From CALBTQ01 sp036725605 (lineage in GTDB: Bacteria > Lernaellota > Lernaellaia > Lernaellales > Lernaellaceae): a stretch of 64,000 bases of DNA. Shown piece after piece: positions 1 through 7,722 of this stretch (positions are counted from its first letter, which is position 1; each line of letters begins with the position of its first letter). The translations under genes were made by a program, and so were the position numbers. The stretch is taken from NCBI GenBank assembly GCA_036725605.1, contig DAIMDW010000013.1, positions 1 to 64,000 on the forward strand, read 5' to 3'. Under the pieces are notes generated by a model. That model searched no databases. It was given only the letters and a program-made list of their open reading frames with translations, and was not told the DNA's origin.

Positions 1-55
1 TAGAGGCTAAGAGAAGATCCCCGCAATGTGGCTGTTATCGATGTCCTGGTTGCTC
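1..55. repeat. 55-bp direct repeat, copy 1
   Basis: The first 55 bases of the window recur without mismatch at 3576-3630 in the same orientation. The repeat may extend left beyond the window. It sits just downstream of the Asp-rich lipoprotein stop codon, and together with copy 2 it brackets the accessory genes at 87-3570. No inverted-repeat ends or transposase are visible, so I do not call it an insertion sequence. Confidence 0.9.
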
Positions 56-86
56 CGCAAAATCCCGTGTTCCGCGTCAGGAATTC

Positions 87-1487
87 TTACTGTTCCCGAT
101 CGGGTTGCAGCGCCGGGCTGAGGAACAGATACCCGCCGAACAAGGCGATCAGGTATTCGTCTCCGGGCTCGGCGATGAACACGTTGTCTTCATCGTCACT
201 TTGCCGTTCATAAGTCCACTCTTCCCGTCCATCGCAATTATATTTTATGATGTAGTTACGTGTCTTTACGCACTCTTCCGTATCATACGAAACGGCATCA
301 CAGACAGATCCAATTAAATAATTATTGTCATACTTGTCCAACTCGAGATTCATAGGACTAATCCTATGGCTATAGTTTTTGCCATAATATGTTTCCCAGA
401 TCATGTTGCCTTCCGTGTCATATTTAACTATCACTATAGTGTGCTTGTCACCTATTTTCGCTGTTTCCACATAAACAACCTGTTGTTGGTTGTCGATTTT
501 AACATGCTGATGCAATGGATACATGAAGTCTGGGTCGGGCTTGCGCACCCGATGCCATTGGTAATTGCCTTCGGCATCGAATTTGATCAAACACGATTCA
601 TAATCGCCACACCTGGCCGCGACATATACATTGGCGTCCTCGTCCAGCGCCAATTGATTGCCTTCACATACTTTGGTTGATGTGTCCTCCGGTTTGAACA
701 GCACTTCCCACAACGTCTCGCCGTTCGGATCTATCTTCGCCACCGCACAGGAACGCAATGTGGTATTGTATAATAAATATACATTTTTCGAATCATCCGT
801 TTTAACGTCTCCGGGCCAATCGCTGATGTACTCGCTCTGCCATTGCCAATTTAGTTCACATTCATCCGAATATGAAACGATGATCACATATTCCTTGGGT
901 GATCCATTGGTAAAATCTCCAGATCCGATAGCCAATAACTCATCTTTATTGCTACTCAGAAACCGAATGGCTGAAAAGTCAATCTCAGGAGCATAAACCG
1001 AGGAGCATAATTCGTTCCCGGCCGCGTCGGCTTTGACAACAATATGTTTATCCAGATTACTCTCTGACGCCGACCAATACAGCACATTGCTTTGACTAAG
1101 AATATTATCGATATGATATTGTATATCTACTTGAACAGATATCATTTTTGACCACGACAAAGAACCGCTTTTCGAATAACAATATAAATTATTTGTGCTC
1201 GGATATTGATAGTCGGTAAAATAAATATTTTCTTCTTCCGAATAAGTAATCGTCTCCCAGTATCCATCGATCATTTCATTGGTTTTCCACAAGAGCTCAC
1301 CCGACGGTTGTAATGCGGCCAAGTGTACTTGATCACCTTCCTCCACAGTGTCATCGTCCGCGCTGTCGTTGTTGTCGTCATCGTTGTTGTCGTCGTCATC
1401 GCCATTACATGAAAAACAAACAAAGAGAATTACGCCTAATAACGCAATTCCTATTATGTGTAATTGCCATCCACTTTTTGTTTTCAT
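87..1487 (-). CDS. Asp-rich lipoprotein with beta-propeller-like repeats
   Basis: 466 aa. The N-terminus has a basic start, a hydrophobic segment and a lipobox-like C-F-S-C, so it is probably lipidated and held in a membrane facing the periplasm or outside. Directly after the Cys comes an Asp/Asn-rich tether of about 20 residues. The rest contains recurring segments such as LALDEDANVYVAA followed by CLIKFDAEGNYQW, the pattern of SBBP-type or PQQ-like propeller blades (family knowledge). The start ATG lies 1 base after the stop of the gene at 1489-3105, so the two are translationally coupled and probably work together. Base composition is more AT-rich than the core genome. Function is not known; a partner or immunity role for the upstream protein is inference. 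Confidence 0.8.
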   Translation of the reverse strand: MKTKSGWQLHIIGIALLGVILFVCFSCNGDDDDNNDDDNNDSADDDTVEEGDQVHLAALQPSGELLWKTNEMIDGYWETITYSEEENIYFTDYQYPSTNNLYCYSKSGSLSWSKMISVQVDIQYHIDNILSQSNVLYWSASESNLDKHIVVKADAAGNELCSSVYAPEIDFSAIRFLSSNKDELLAIGSGDFTNGSPKEYVIIVSYSDECELNWQWQSEYISDWPGDVKTDDSKNVYLLYNTTLRSCAVAKIDPNGETLWEVLFKPEDTSTKVCEGNQLALDEDANVYVAARCGDYESCLIKFDAEGNYQWHRVRKPDPDFMYPLHQHVKIDNQQQVVYVETAKIGDKHTIVIVKYDTEGNMIWETYYGKNYSHRISPMNLELDKYDNNYLIGSVCDAVSYDTEECVKTRNYIIKYNCDGREEWTYERQSDDEDNVFIAEPGDEYLIALFGGYLFLSPALQPDREQ

Positions 1488-1488
1488 T

Positions 1489-3105
1489 TCACCTTGTCTC
1501 CCATTCGAGATTTAAAGGATTTTTTGTTCCATCTGTGCGACAAAATCCATGATATAATCTATATCCGTCATGTAATGTTTGATTCATATCTAAGTTTTCA
1601 TGTTCAAACCAGGGGATAAACTTGCCATTCTCAACACCCTTAAACCAATCTCTTACATCTTTTTTTTGATCATTATAGTCTCCCAAACGAATTACCGCGC
1701 TGACGCCAATGCGCACCCGATCGCCGGACGAACCGGAAATGTGGCAGAACCAGTTCAAATCGTTTTGCGGCTGAAAATGGCCGCGCTGAAATAAATTACC
1801 GTCACCGATTTTCTCCGGGCAATGATTTTCCAGCACCATTTTATAACGCCGCAATGATTCTGTAATATTGCTTTCATCATACAACCTACTATAGGAAAAT
1901 TCTGCCGAAGGCACGGGAGGCACCCAATAAAGAAAAAATGTGGCGTGTCGGTGAGGATTGGCGTAGTAGCCAGGTTTTACATAGTTTCTCAGCAAAGGAT
2001 ATGGTGTGTTATATGGCAATATGAAATAATTATTTTCAATCAACCGTTCGGTCATGACATCAATGTCATGGTACCATGAAGAATAGTTCTCAATTTTTCC
2101 GTTCGTAAACATCGCCCAGTTCGCGAAATCATCACACCAGTTTCTTGGATGCGGCGTAAAAACGAACCTGTCAGGATTATCAAAATGGAATTTCAGCCAT
2201 TTGGAACCATATTTCGGACTCCACGCCTGGCCTAATTCCCCCGCCAGCAATTTCAACATGGAATTCGGATTGTCACGATAGCGAAGGGCATCCTGCCGAT
2301 CGCGCTCGATGTGCGGACTGAGATCGAGATAGTTGCTCACGGTATTGTAACGAGGCCAGACGACCCGACAGATACAAATTTCATTTAGAACGATTTCGAC
2401 TTTTTTTATCAGCAGTGGTTCGCCGGAATTGTCGTCTGCCCGTTCAAGCCAAATATGGTCAAAAATGTCGCTATTCAACTGATCCGGCCAAAATATTTCC
2501 ATATTCTCCCGATTCGTTGTGCCGCCGTTCATGGCGCCTTGAAAAAACCAAGCACTAGCTTCTTCAAGATCGCTGTGATCACTCATTTTATTAAATTTTA
2601 AAGGTTTAGTTTTTGCCAACGGTTGACGTCGATTGGGACCAAATAATACTCGGCAGCGAACATCACAATAATCTCTTTTCTTGACAATACGGATCTCCGT
2701 ATTGCGCATGAATCCATTATACCATCCCGGGTAGCTCACTCCACGCATCGAGGATAATGGCGCTAATGGTAATTTTGAAATATCCACCCCAAACTCTTCA
2801 TGAACAATATCACTACCGCTCAATTTGCCGACAAGATATGGATGAGTTATCAATGGATGCGCCTGCGCGGTTGTGTCGGGACTGCTTTTCCTCTTTGCCG
2901 GAACAAATGTCGTTCCCGACGCCGGGCGCTTGGCCGGCACAAAGACCTGCCCCTTCGACGACGACCTCTTCGCGGGAGTGAAACCCGGCTCGCACTGACG
3001 AGCCGGGCGGATCGCCGGAATAAACACATCGCGCTTGCCCTTTTTAACCGCGGGAATGAACTTGTCGCGTTTGCCGGTTCTGCGTGCGGGCGTGAACGTG
3101 GACAT
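1489..3105 (-). CDS. F-x-P-A repeat protein with CHAP/NlpC-like catalytic region
   Basis: 538 aa from the ATG at 3105, which has a strong AGGGAGGAAAT ribosome site just upstream; a longer frame to 3174 exists but lacks one. Residues 1-76 hold six degenerate basic repeats starting F-T/I/V-P-A (at about residues 4, 16, 28, 42, 55 and 67), spaced 11-14 residues. The middle and C-terminal part is mostly unrecognised, but residues 286-330 resemble the start of CHAP/NlpC-P60 cysteine hydrolases: GELGQAW, then RNWCDDFANW with candidate nucleophile Cys324. VKPGYYANPHRHATFFLYW at 376-394 follows with candidate His387. No signal peptide is visible. It is immediately followed by the lipoprotein at 87-1487. 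The enzyme assignment is a motif-level inference; delivery as an effector is speculative. Confidence 0.7.
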   Translation of the reverse strand: MSTFTPARRTGKRDKFIPAVKKGKRDVFIPAIRPARQCEPGFTPAKRSSSKGQVFVPAKRPASGTTFVPAKRKSSPDTTAQAHPLITHPYLVGKLSGSDIVHEEFGVDISKLPLAPLSSMRGVSYPGWYNGFMRNTEIRIVKKRDYCDVRCRVLFGPNRRQPLAKTKPLKFNKMSDHSDLEEASAWFFQGAMNGGTTNRENMEIFWPDQLNSDIFDHIWLERADDNSGEPLLIKKVEIVLNEICICRVVWPRYNTVSNYLDLSPHIERDRQDALRYRDNPNSMLKLLAGELGQAWSPKYGSKWLKFHFDNPDRFVFTPHPRNWCDDFANWAMFTNGKIENYSSWYHDIDVMTERLIENNYFILPYNTPYPLLRNYVKPGYYANPHRHATFFLYWVPPVPSAEFSYSRLYDESNITESLRRYKMVLENHCPEKIGDGNLFQRGHFQPQNDLNWFCHISGSSGDRVRIGVSAVIRLGDYNDQKKDVRDWFKGVENGKFIPWFEHENLDMNQTLHDGYRLYHGFCRTDGTKNPLNLEWETR

Positions 3106-3166
3106 CGAATTTCCTCCCTGCCGAGAAATCCATTCCCGGCAATTATTTATATGACAAATACAGCGC

Positions 3167-3421
3167 TCAATCAACCATTGTCGTGTCGCCGCCTTCCTGC
3201 TGCACCACCTGCTGACCGTGCGGCATCTCCACCGTCTCGCCTTTGGTGTTGCGCACGGTGAACTGAATCTGGTCGGCGTCGGCCAGCAGCGATTTGCTCA
3301 ACAGCTTCACGCCGTAGTACTTCTCGTACAACTTGGCGTAGTCGTTGTCGATCACGAGCACGCCGGTGAACGACGGCTCCGCCGAGGCCGCCGCGTCCAA
3401 AGCCGCCGGGGTGGAGCGCAT
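3167..3421 (-). pseudogene. truncated gene, C-terminal fragment (minus strand)
   Basis: About 84 codons with protein-like composition (DNDYAKLYEKYYGVKLL, then VRNTKGETVEMP) ending at 3167. Going upstream the frame hits a stop at 3428-3430, and there is no convincing ribosome site, so this looks like the tail of a larger protein cut near 3405-3427. It lies 61 bp upstream of, and in the same direction as, the F-x-P-A repeat gene, so it may be the remnant of an upstream operon partner. I do not recognise the family. An assembly join is an alternative explanation. Confidence 0.45.
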
Positions 3422-3569
3422 CCAGGTCTACAATCTGGGCGGCGTGCTCAACCAGACCAACCCCGACGATTGGCATGCCGCTTTCGACGCCGCGCCGCTC
3501 GAACCGGCCCCGGATTTTTCCACCTGGCTGATGCGCGAAGGATTGAAACTGGCGGATAGTTTGTTTTAG
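3390..3569 (+). pseudogene. truncated gene, C-terminal fragment (plus strand)
   Basis: In the plus frame ending at 3569 the residues from about 3411 on look like a genuine protein tail: IQVYNLGGVLNQTNPDDWHA, then STWLMREGLKLADSLF. GC content is high, like the core genome. It has no plausible start and runs head-on into the minus-strand fragment, the two sharing about 3390-3427. The stop lies 6 bp before copy 2 of the 55-bp repeat. Identity unknown; the lack of an N-terminus indicates a rearrangement or a chimeric join. Confidence 0.4.
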
Positions 3570-3575
3570 CCGGTT

Positions 3576-3630
3576 TAGAGGCTAAGAGAAGATCCCCGCA
3601 ATGTGGCTGTTATCGATGTCCTGGTTGCTC
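3576..3630. repeat. 55-bp direct repeat, copy 2
   Basis: Identical to bases 1-55. On the minus strand this copy contains a tiny frame (3632 to 3582) that would read MSNQDIDNSHIAGIFS; only the first base of the repeat edge is needed for its ATG, and copy 1 lacks that ATG. Sequence on either side of the two copies is unrelated. Confidence 0.9.
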
Positions 3631-3661
3631 ATTTATTCACATAATTCAATTTTTGAATTAG

Positions 3662-4333
3662 TTACCACTTTGTATTCATAACCTGTTCAATTGCCGCCAT
3701 TTCCTCTTCGAATTTTCCAATTGATTTCGCATACGAGTTGAGAACATCTGGTCTTTCAGGACCCTTTCCACAAATATTGTAGGCTGCATCAGATCCTCGC
3801 TCCGCTACAACATCTTCATAACGATCTTCCCAATTATAATATGCCTCATCATACTGCCGTTCCAACTCATTCGACATTATTTCCAATCTTTGAATTTCAC
3901 GCTGTCTTTTTTCATACTCAAAGCGTAAACGATCAATCGACCAATTTGAAATTTCCTGAATCCATGGTCCTCCAATTTTTCCCAGGCCATCACAATGTTC
4001 ACAGGGGATCACGTATGATCCGCCACAGATTGAACATGAGTCAACATGAAGGCTTCCGTTACAATCTGGACATACAATCAACCCCGTGTGATTGCACGTT
4101 TTGCAATATAGTGTTCCTGTGCCATAACATTTAGGACATCTCTTCATTTTCATACCAAATAATCCCTTTTGGGGAATTTTGCCTACTCCTTTGCAAATAT
4201 CACATTCGATAAGGCCTTCTTTACAATCCGGACAAGTAATTTTTCCTGAACCATTACATGATGGGCATAAGCATTCAACGCAGGGAATAGATCCTTTTCC
4301 CTTACAGTGCGAGCATTTTTTATAGAGCCCCAT
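3662..4333 (-). CDS. DnaJ-type zinc-finger protein with C-terminal coiled coil
   Basis: 223 aa, starting after a clear AAAGGAGG site. Residues 7-114 contain ten C-x-x-C motifs (7, 18, 23, 34, 44, 66, 77, 88, 100, 111), many in the C-x-x-C-x-G-x-G form of the DnaJ central zinc domain. DnaJ itself has four such motifs; there is no J domain here. Residues 130-223 are charged and helical (EYEKRQREIQRLE), suggesting a coiled coil. Likely a cytosolic zinc-binding scaffold or chaperone-like protein; exact role unknown. The gene is AT-rich against the surrounding core genes and lies beside the 55-bp repeat, which fits recent acquisition. Confidence 0.75.
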   Translation of the reverse strand: MGLYKKCSHCKGKGSIPCVECLCPSCNGSGKITCPDCKEGLIECDICKGVGKIPQKGLFGMKMKRCPKCYGTGTLYCKTCNHTGLIVCPDCNGSLHVDSCSICGGSYVIPCEHCDGLGKIGGPWIQEISNWSIDRLRFEYEKRQREIQRLEIMSNELERQYDEAYYNWEDRYEDVVAERGSDAAYNICGKGPERPDVLNSYAKSIGKFEEEMAAIEQVMNTKW

Positions 4334-4450
4334 CTCCCCCTCCTTTATAGCTTTTATTAGTCCATTTATTGTCTATATATATTTCCTTTTTATCAAGTTT
4401 TTATTGTAGGATTTTCATCAAAGGTCAGGAAAGGTAACGGCTGGTCCTGG

Positions 4451-4470
4451 ATGCCCGCCTGCGCGGGCAT
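4451..4470. repeat. REP-like palindrome
   Basis: ATGCCCGC and GCGGGCAT form a perfect 8-bp inverted repeat separated by 4 bases, inside the longer context CTGG...ATGAC. This form resembles extragenic palindromes seen scattered in many proteobacterial genomes (general knowledge). Only one copy is seen in this window. The remainder of the 220-bp gap between 4334 and 4553 shows nothing else clear. Confidence 0.55.
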
Positions 4471-4553
4471 GACAACGAAGCCCCCCATGCGGCCCGGCCG
4501 CCGACAAAGGCTTCACACAATAAATGAAACATAGGTCCAGGAATTATTCCTGG

Positions 4554-5228
4554 TTATCCCTGCCGAGCCCAGGCGACGATCTGGGCGACGACCTGGTCGA
4601 TGGTCAGGTTCGAGGTGTCCAGCAGGTGGGCGTCGGGGGCCTGGATCAGCGGGTTGAGTTCGCGCCGGCTGTCGCGTTCGTCGCGTTCGAGCTGATCGGT
4701 CAGGACGACGCCGTACTCGACATCCTCGCCGCGCGCCTTGAGTTCCTCGTAGCGGCGACGTGCGCGCACCTGGGCCGAGGCGGTGAGGAACACCTTCACC
4801 TCGGCGTCGGGAAACACGTTGGTGCCGATGTCCCGCCCTTCCATCACCACGCCGCCGCCCGCGCCCATCGCGCGCTGCATGGCCACCAGCCGCGCCCGCA
4901 CCACCGGCAGGCTGCTGACCTTGCTCGCCGCCTGGCTGACCTCGTGCCCGCGAATCGCCCGCGTGACCTGCTCGTCGTTGCAGAAGACGTGCTGCCCGCC
5001 CTGATGATCGCGCTCGAAGGAGATCGTCAGGTTGTCCAGCAGCGGCTGGAATTCGTCCTCGGCGAGCGGATCGACGCGGCGGCGCAGGGCGAGCAGCCCG
5101 ACGCAGCGGTACATCGCGCCGGTGTCCAGATACACGAAGCCCAACTGCTGCGCCACCAGTTTACTGACCGTGCTTTTGCCCGATCCGCTCGGGCCGTCGA
5201 TCGCCACAATCGGCTTGGCTCGGCTCAT
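4554..5228 (-). CDS. cmk: cytidylate kinase
   Basis: 224 aa. Phosphorylates CMP/dCMP with ATP in pyrimidine nucleotide supply. The N-terminus reads AIDGPSGSGKST (P-loop), followed by YLDTGAMYR, VVMEGRDIGT for CMP binding, and the basic lid region RARRRYEELKARGEDV. Length matches the family. The start at 5228 is chosen because MSRAKPIVAIDG fits the family N-terminus and GAGGAA lies 7 bases upstream; the frame is open further but that part is not conserved-looking. It is transcribed away from the lipoprotein gene at 5367, so the 138 bp between the starts holds divergent promoters. Confidence 0.93.
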   Translation of the reverse strand: MSRAKPIVAIDGPSGSGKSTVSKLVAQQLGFVYLDTGAMYRCVGLLALRRRVDPLAEDEFQPLLDNLTISFERDHQGGQHVFCNDEQVTRAIRGHEVSQAASKVSSLPVVRARLVAMQRAMGAGGGVVMEGRDIGTNVFPDAEVKVFLTASAQVRARRRYEELKARGEDVEYGVVLTDQLERDERDSRRELNPLIQAPDAHLLDTSNLTIDQVVAQIVAWARQG

Positions 5229-5366
5229 CGCTTCCTCGCTTGTCCCGAAAATGGATATGCCTTCATGATTACCCGCATCCGGGCGTTCTTTCAACCGCGC
5301 CGATTGCCGCGCTTGCCCGCTCGCACCGCGGCCGGTATTCTCGACGGGCAACCACGGAGGAAGATC

Positions 5367-5795
5367 ATGCGGCGCACCATCGCCCTGCTTTGCTTTTTCG
5401 GCCTGCTGCTGGCGGCCTGCAATTCGCCCGCCGAAGGGCTGTGGCCGCTGCACATCGGCAAGAAAACCCTATACGTGGAAATCGCCCGCACCAACGATCA
5501 GCACCGCATCGGCCTGATGTACCGCGAGTCGCTGCCGAAAAATCAGGGCATGTTGTTCGTCTATCAGGATAAGCGACGCTTGTCGTTCTGGATGAAGAAC
5601 ACGAAGGTCCCGCTGGACGTGGCCTTTCTCGGCGACAACGGCGACATCCTGCAGATCGAGCCGATGAAGCCGCAAACCACCCAACTGCACGACAGTCGCT
5701 ACCCGGTGCGTTATGCGCTGGAGGTCAACCAGGGCTGGTTCACCCGCCACGGTTTCAAGGTCGGCGATACAATAAAAAACCTGCCCACGCCTTGA
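5367..5795 (+). CDS. DUF192 family lipoprotein
   Basis: 142 aa with signal peptide and lipobox LAAC (Cys at residue 18), so likely lipid-anchored. The mature part matches DUF192: HRIGLMYRESLPKNQGMLFVY, split here as HRIGLMYRESLP and NQGMLFVY, then FWMKNTKVPLDVAFL and a C-terminal ALEVNQGWF. The family is small, beta-rich and mostly uncharacterised. The ATG at 5367 follows GGAGGAAGATC. The adjacent gene at 5856 is also a lipoprotein in the same direction, 60 bp on. Confidence 0.88.
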   Translation: MRRTIALLCFFGLLLAACNSPAEGLWPLHIGKKTLYVEIARTNDQHRIGLMYRESLPKNQGMLFVYQDKRRLSFWMKNTKVPLDVAFLGDNGDILQIEPMKPQTTQLHDSRYPVRYALEVNQGWFTRHGFKVGDTIKNLPTP

Positions 5796-5855
5796 TCGCC
5801 CGTCGCGTCCGTGCCTACAATCACTCGGTTTTCCACCAACGAAACGAGGTTGAAG

Positions 5856-6647
5856 ATGAAAATGCGATCGCTGATCGTTTTCCTGTTGCTGGCGATTCTG
5901 TGCACGTCCTGCGCGGCGAAGATCAAAAACGTGGTCATCGAGGACGACGATCCGGAGCACATCTGGCTGCAATACATGGTCGATAAAGACGATCAAATCA
6001 TGAAGCAGGGCTTTGCGCATCCGGCGCAGATCGCGCCCGAGCGGATGCGGGACATGCTCAGCGAACTGGCTTACGAAGAGTATAATTTCATGGCCTGGCG
6101 CAAGGCCGGTCCGGTGTTCTCGGAACGCGAGGCGTCGCGTCTGGCGACCGCCCTGACCGAGGCGCTGGCCCAGGCGACGGCCGATCAGTGGGTGCACTTC
6201 GCCGTCACCGACATGAAGCAGGAACTGCTGTTCAAGACCAAGCATCTGACCGACGGCATCTGCTACGTGAAGGACAACAAGCTCAACATCGTGCTGGGCA
6301 ACATGAACCTCGAGCTGATCAACCCGGATCGCGACCTGTACCGCGCCGATCCGCGCGATCGGGTGTACACCGATTCGAAGCGTCTGGCGCTCAAGCCGGA
6401 CCAGGGCATCGACGCCCCGCCGATCGTTCCCGGCGACAAGTGGCTGGAAAAGGCGCGGCGCAACTGGGTGCGGATCGACCTGGCAACCTTCGCTCCCACC
6501 GTTTCGGCCGAAGAAGCCACGCCGACGCCCGAGCCGGTCAAGGACACTGCCGCACGTTTGCAGGAGCTGAAGGATCTGCTGGACAAAGGGCTGATCACGC
6601 AGGAGGAATACGAGCAGAAACGCAAGGAAATTCTCGGCGATCTCTAG
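5856..6647 (+). CDS. lipoprotein with C-terminal SHOCT domain
   Basis: 263 aa. Signal peptide followed by a CTSC lipobox (lipid Cys near residue 19). The central region of about 190 residues is not a family I recognise, although it looks conserved in composition (WVHFAVTDMKQELLFKTK). The last 30 residues, LQELKDLLDKGLITQEEYEQ and following, are a typical SHOCT short helical oligomerisation domain. A Thr/Pro-rich linker (TPTPEPVK) precedes it. Start chosen at 5856, where AGGTTGAAG precedes ATG. Probably anchored in the periplasm; may be cotranscribed with the DUF192 gene. It ends 3 bp from the converging hydrolase gene. Confidence 0.8.
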   Translation: MKMRSLIVFLLLAILCTSCAAKIKNVVIEDDDPEHIWLQYMVDKDDQIMKQGFAHPAQIAPERMRDMLSELAYEEYNFMAWRKAGPVFSEREASRLATALTEALAQATADQWVHFAVTDMKQELLFKTKHLTDGICYVKDNKLNIVLGNMNLELINPDRDLYRADPRDRVYTDSKRLALKPDQGIDAPPIVPGDKWLEKARRNWVRIDLATFAPTVSAEEATPTPEPVKDTAARLQELKDLLDKGLITQEEYEQKRKEILGDL

Positions 6648-6650
6648 TCG

Positions 6651-7409
6651 TCAAATCTCGAAGACATCACCGTCGGCGGCCGCGCTTACCGGGCCGCCGA
6701 ACGTTTTTTCGGTCGCCTGCCGCAGCATTTCAGCCTGGGGCGGAATGGCGAAGTGCGTGAGGATGATCCGCCGCACGCCCTTTTCCGCAGCCATCGCACC
6801 CAGGGCACTGGGCGTCACATGGCCCGGGCGTGGCGCATCGTCGGGCGTGCCCGCCTCGGCCAGCAACACATCGGCGCCGGCGGCGAGTTCAACCAATCCC
6901 GGGCACAGTTCGGTATCGCCGGAAACGGCCAGGATTTTCCCCTCCGCTTCCAGGCGATAGCCCACGCACGTCAGCTTCCGCGAATGCACCACCTCGACGC
7001 AACGCACGCGCAGTTCGTCGTGCAGCATAACCGTGGCGGGCGGCGCGACTTCCCGCCAGTCGAGGGTGAAGTCCAGTTCGTCGAGCCAGTCGCCGAAGGC
7101 CATGGGCAGCCCCAGGGCCAGCCGCGACAATCCCGGCGGACCGACGATGGTCAACGGCTTTAGCCGCCGCTTTTGCGCCCACAGGCCGAACAGCAGCGAG
7201 GCCAGACCGCCCGTGTGATCCAGGTGATAGTGGGTAAGCAGAATGCCGTCGATTTCGTTGCCGTCGTAACCGGCCTCGGCCAGCGACCGCCAGGCGTCCT
7301 CGCCGCAATCGATGAGCCACTGTCCGCCGGCGCAATCCACCAATGCGGCGGGCGCTTTGCGTCGCGGCGTGGCAAAACAGCCGCCCGTGCCCAAAAGAAT
7401 CAAACGCAT
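6651..7409 (-). CDS. metallo-beta-lactamase fold hydrolase, RNase Z-like
   Basis: 252 aa. Starts MRLILLGTGG, then the metal-binding LLTHYHLDHTGGL (H-x-H-x-D-H) typical of the RNase Z / ElaC-type branch, with later SGDTELCPGL, LLAEAG and ILTHF supplying the remaining ligands. It is shorter than true RNase Z (about 305 aa) and lacks the long exosite arm, so it may act on another phosphoester, for example cyclic nucleotides or arylsulfates. Cytosolic (no signal peptide). Single gene converging with the SHOCT lipoprotein. Confidence 0.82.
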   Translation of the reverse strand: MRLILLGTGGCFATPRRKAPAALVDCAGGQWLIDCGEDAWRSLAEAGYDGNEIDGILLTHYHLDHTGGLASLLFGLWAQKRRLKPLTIVGPPGLSRLALGLPMAFGDWLDELDFTLDWREVAPPATVMLHDELRVRCVEVVHSRKLTCVGYRLEAEGKILAVSGDTELCPGLVELAAGADVLLAEAGTPDDAPRPGHVTPSALGAMAAEKGVRRIILTHFAIPPQAEMLRQATEKTFGGPVSAAADGDVFEI

Positions 7410-7589
7410 GATCCATCCATTCGTTGTTGCAATCGTTTCTTCCGCTCAATGCCCTCTATTTACCGCACAACGCCCCTCACCGACAATTGGCCATTTTTCG
7501 GCCGAAATTTCCCATTGCGCCCCTTTTTTCTTCCCGATCGCGATTTCCTAAAAAAAGTTATGGAAAAAGGCAAAAAATCTTTGCGAAAG

Positions 7590-7630
7590 TTGCACTTACC
7601 TCTTGCATTCTCATTAATAAACGGGTATAT
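7590..7630 (+). promoter_or_regulatory. candidate promoters for the rimP-nusA-infB operon
   Basis: TTGCAC (7590-7595) and ATTAAT (7613-7618) are 17 bp apart; an overlapping alternative is TTGCAT (7603-7608) with GTATAT (7625-7630), 16 bp apart. Both lie upstream of the leader hairpin. The 313-bp gap 7410-7722 otherwise shows only an AT-rich upstream tract. Confidence 0.4.
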
Positions 7631-7657
7631 GGACACCGAAAATTATCGCACGCTTGG

Positions 7658-7690
7658 TAGCGGGCGGCCTTCGGGCACCCGCTATTTTTT
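7658..7690 (+). terminator. leader terminator/attenuator before rimP
   Basis: TAGCGGG (7658-7664) pairs with CCCGCTA (7678-7684); inside, GCC-TTCG-GGC adds a UUCG tetraloop stem; six T residues follow directly. It lies 33 bp ahead of the rimP start and after the candidate promoters, so transcripts must read through it. Similar hairpins precede rimP in many bacteria. Confidence 0.7.
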
Positions 7691-7722
7691 GTGGTTGAAA
7701 CGATACTCAAAGGTTATTTGCT

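Noticed and set aside
3106..3174. Extended N-terminus of the F-x-P-A protein
   Set aside because: The extra 23 residues lie upstream of a strong ribosome site and are Cys/Asn-rich, unlike the repeat region.
3582..3632. 16-codon frame in copy 2 of the 55-bp repeat
   Set aside because: It exists only because the flank supplies the ATG; copy 1 lacks it, so translation is not supported.
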